64,000 nt of DNA, taken from the NCBI GenBank assembly GCA_963695405.1, contig CAVOGJ010000015.1, positions 310,001 to 374,000 of the forward strand, written 5' to 3'. The DNA comes from CAVOGJ01 sp963695405. Lineage in GTDB: Bacteria > Planctomycetota > Planctomycetia > Pirellulales > Pirellulaceae. The position numbers were made by a program, and so were the translations under genes. A model generated the notes under the pieces. That model made no database searches, was not told the DNA's origin, and saw only the letters and a program-made list of their open reading frames with translations. This document shows positions 62,339 to 64,000 of this stretch, in pieces (the stretch's first letter is position 1; every line of letters begins with the position of its first letter).

Positions 62339-63577
62339 ATGGCCCATCCGGCCGACAAGATTAAGATCGGAATACTCTCACGCAGCTCCCATTGCTACAG
62401 CACGCGGCGCTTGAAAGAGGCCGCCATCAGCCGCGGCCATCACGCCGTCGTGCTTAACACGATGAAGTTTTCGATCGATCTGGAGGCCAACGAGCCAGAC
62501 CTCTACTTCGCCTCCAAGCCACTCAGTCACTACGATGCCGTGATCCCACGGATCGGCGCATCGATCACCTATTTCGGAACTGCCGTTGTCCGGCAGTTTG
62601 AGCAAATGGACGTCTTCTGTGCCAATTCGTCCGCCGGAATCGCGAATTCTCGGGATAAGTTACGCAGCCTCCAGTTTCTCAGCCGACACGAGATCGGGAT
62701 TCCCAAAACGACTTTCGTACGCGATCGCAAGGATGTGATTCCTGCCATCGAGCGCGTCGGCGGGGCACCCGTCATCATCAAGCTGCTGCTTGGGACACAA
62801 GGGGTGGGGGTCATTCTGGCGGAATCGATCAAGACGGCGCAGGCGATCATCGAAACGTTGCAGGTGACCAAGCAAAACGTCTTGATTCAGAAGTTCGTCT
62901 CGGAGAGCAAGGGGCGCGACATTCGCGCGTTCGTCGTGGGGGACCAGGTGGTGGCCGCCATGCGGCGGACGGCCCGTGGCGACGAATTCCGCAGCAACGT
63001 CCATCGTGGCGGCAGTGCGGAGGCGGTGGAATTGAGCGAAGACTACCGGGAAACGGCGGTCCGCGCGGCCCAGATTATGGGCTTGCGGGTGGCAGGTGTC
63101 GACATGCTCGAGGCGAAAGTCGGTCCCCAGGTTCTGGAAGTCAACTCTTCCCCGGGCCTGGAGGGCATCGAGCAGGCGACGAAACTGGATGTCGCGGGTG
63201 CCGTGATCGACTACGTGGCGGCCCAAGTCAGTTTTCCAGAACTCGATATTCGCCAGCGGCTGACGGTCAGTCGCGGCTATGGCGTTGCGGATCTGGTGAT
63301 CCATGATGGCTCGGAATACGTCGGCCAGACGATCGAGGAAAGCGGTTTTCGCAGTAAGGACATCAATGTCCTGACGCTTCACCGGGCCGGCATCGTTATT
63401 CCCAATCCGCGCGGTTCGCGTTCCCTGGAAGGCGGCGACCGGCTACTCTGTTTCGGCAAACTGGATGCCATGCGGCAGTTGGTGCCGGCTCGGGCTCGCA
63501 AGCGACGGCGGCCGAAAACCAAGGCGCTGCCCAAAAACGCAGGGGAAATGCCAGAAGGAGTGTCGCATGGATGTTGA
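62339..63577 (+). CDS. rimK: RimK-type ATP-grasp ligase fused to an RCK_C (TrkA-C) domain
   Basis: 412 residues from ATG 62339, behind GGAGG. Residues 1-300 are the alpha-L-glutamate ligase: IPRIGASITYFGTAVVRQF, RDKLRSLQFLSRHEIG, VIIKLLLGTQGVGV (ATP lid), VQKF-like QKFVSESKGRDIR, and the metal end VDMLEAKVGPQVLEVNSSPGLEG. Then about 320-385 reads as an RCK_C domain: YVGQTIEESGFRSKDINVL, VIPNPRGS and GDRLLCFGK. RimK adds glutamates to S6 or a pterin; RCK_C domains bind small ligands and dimerise. A basic tail ends it. It overlaps the next gene. Confidence 0.9.
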   Translation: MAHPADKIKIGILSRSSHCYSTRRLKEAAISRGHHAVVLNTMKFSIDLEANEPDLYFASKPLSHYDAVIPRIGASITYFGTAVVRQFEQMDVFCANSSAGIANSRDKLRSLQFLSRHEIGIPKTTFVRDRKDVIPAIERVGGAPVIIKLLLGTQGVGVILAESIKTAQAIIETLQVTKQNVLIQKFVSESKGRDIRAFVVGDQVVAAMRRTARGDEFRSNVHRGGSAEAVELSEDYRETAVRAAQIMGLRVAGVDMLEAKVGPQVLEVNSSPGLEGIEQATKLDVAGAVIDYVAAQVSFPELDIRQRLTVSRGYGVADLVIHDGSEYVGQTIEESGFRSKDINVLTLHRAGIVIPNPRGSRSLEGGDRLLCFGKLDAMRQLVPARARKRRRPKTKALPKNAGEMPEGVSHGC

Positions 63578-64000
63578 CGCGTCGCCCGCCTCGGTGTCCT
63601 TTCCCGATTTGACCGATATCCCTCGGGGGACGTCGGCCGACGTCAACCTGCTGATTGGCGAGCGTTCGACCGGTATTTCCGTGTGCATACCCGTTCATGT
63701 CCGCCATGGCGAGGCAGAGGGTCCCACGGTGCTCGTCACGGCCGCGTTGCACGGAGATGAATTGAATGGGACGGGTGCGGTCCGAGAGCTGATTCTCGAC
63801 CGAGACATGCAACTGGCCCGTGGCAAGCTGATTTTGGTGCCGGTTCTCAACATGCTCGGCTATGACAGTCATTCACGTTACATGCCGGATCGACGAGACC
63901 TCAATCGTGCGTTTCCTGGCTCAGGAAAAGGGAGTTTTACGGCTCGCCTGGCGAAGCGCATCTATCGACAACTCGTGGAACGGTCTGACTGGGTGATCGA
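63567..64000 (+). CDS. Succinylglutamate desuccinylase/aspartoacylase family protein (partial, runs off the edge)
   Basis: Starts at ATG 63567, overlapping the rimK stop by 11 bases, with AGGAG upstream. The first 145 residues are in the window. The zinc motif H62-G-D-E65 (AALHGDELNG) and the DLNRAF with an Arg/Asn substrate pair are those of the AstE/AspA family (carboxypeptidase fold). AstE-like genes next to RimK occur in many bacteria; a role in removing acyl or glutamyl groups from the RimK product is plausible. The C-terminus is beyond the window. Confidence 0.88.
   Translation, partial: MDVDASPASVSFPDLTDIPRGTSADVNLLIGERSTGISVCIPVHVRHGEAEGPTVLVTAALHGDELNGTGAVRELILDRDMQLARGKLILVPVLNMLGYDSHSRYMPDRRDLNRAFPGSGKGSFTARLAKRIYRQLVERSDWVI

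Noticed and set aside
1..64000. CRISPR arrays, insertion sequences, integrases, prophage genes, rRNA genes
   Set aside because: No regular spaced repeats, transposase or integrase signatures or rRNA segments were seen; the only tandem repeats are short heptamers, one pentamer run and coding low-complexity regions.

Overview
The window reads as a chromosomal segment of a planctomycete, most likely from the Pirellulales or a near relative. This is inferred from gene content, not from a search. The markers are an ECF sigma factor overlapping a giant Ser/Thr kinase with WD40 repeats, a PEP-CTERM protein with dockerin-like repeats, PQQ-type beta-propeller proteins with Sec signals, a TolQ/ExbD-like operon with very long tails, stand-alone CsrA and a RimK cluster. 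There is no phage, insertion sequence, CRISPR array or rRNA operon. The DNA is moderately GC-rich and genes are on both strands in short operons. Several genes appear to start at TTG or GTG behind strong Shine-Dalgarno sequences.

Layout. 1-5.6 kb: the end of an unknown gene, a PSP1-domain protein, biotin synthase, a NodB-type deacetylase paired with a formyltransferase, and two small membrane proteins. 5.6-12.9 kb: a secreted carboxypeptidase-regulatory-like protein, a secreted HExxH peptidase, a PHP-type (CpsB-like) phosphatase, a ketoacyl synthase III, YqgE/AlgH, a PPP-family phosphatase and a lipoprotein alpha/beta hydrolase. 13-23.3 kb: CsrA, a UVR-motif protein, ArfB, a PQQ-like protein, a TIM-barrel isomerase, a TraB/GumN-like protein, a small LEA-like lipoprotein with a clear terminator, a probable outer-membrane barrel and a damaged TadB/TadC pair. 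23.4-31.5 kb: a three-part FAAL-ACP-oxoamine synthase megaenzyme, a selenocysteine tRNA, RsmA, riboflavin synthase, a secreted cyclophilin and enolase. 31.6-35.6 kb: a Tat-exported glycosylasparaginase, an HTH/acidic-repeat/membrane protein and a 6-pyruvoyl-tetrahydropterin synthase homologue. 35.9-40.6 kb: the TolQ/ExbD-like three-gene operon. 40.6-48.6 kb (minus strand): TOBE protein, kbl-tdh threonine catabolism, a PQQ-like protein, a stand-alone SAM-hydroxide-adenosyltransferase C domain, gatB-gatA-gatC and rpmB. 49-61.6 kb: sigma factor plus kinase-WD40, two glycosyltransferases, a PEP-CTERM surface protein and a PP2C/kinase pair. 61.8-64 kb: a RimB-RimK-deacylase cluster cut by the window end.

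The most interesting items are the selenocysteine tRNA; the FAAL-ACP-AOS fusion, which looks able on its own to activate a fatty acid and condense it with an amino acid; the TolQ/ExbD-like operon with a duplicated periplasmic module; the RimK-RCK_C fusion; and a membrane-tethered HTH protein with a long Asp/Ser repeat. Five loci (tadBC, traB-like, kbl, kinase-WD40, PP2C) show reading-frame breaks. One lies exactly in a tandem GCCGC repeat. This many breaks in housekeeping-type genes suggests that at least some are sequencing or assembly indels rather than biology, and they should be resolved first.
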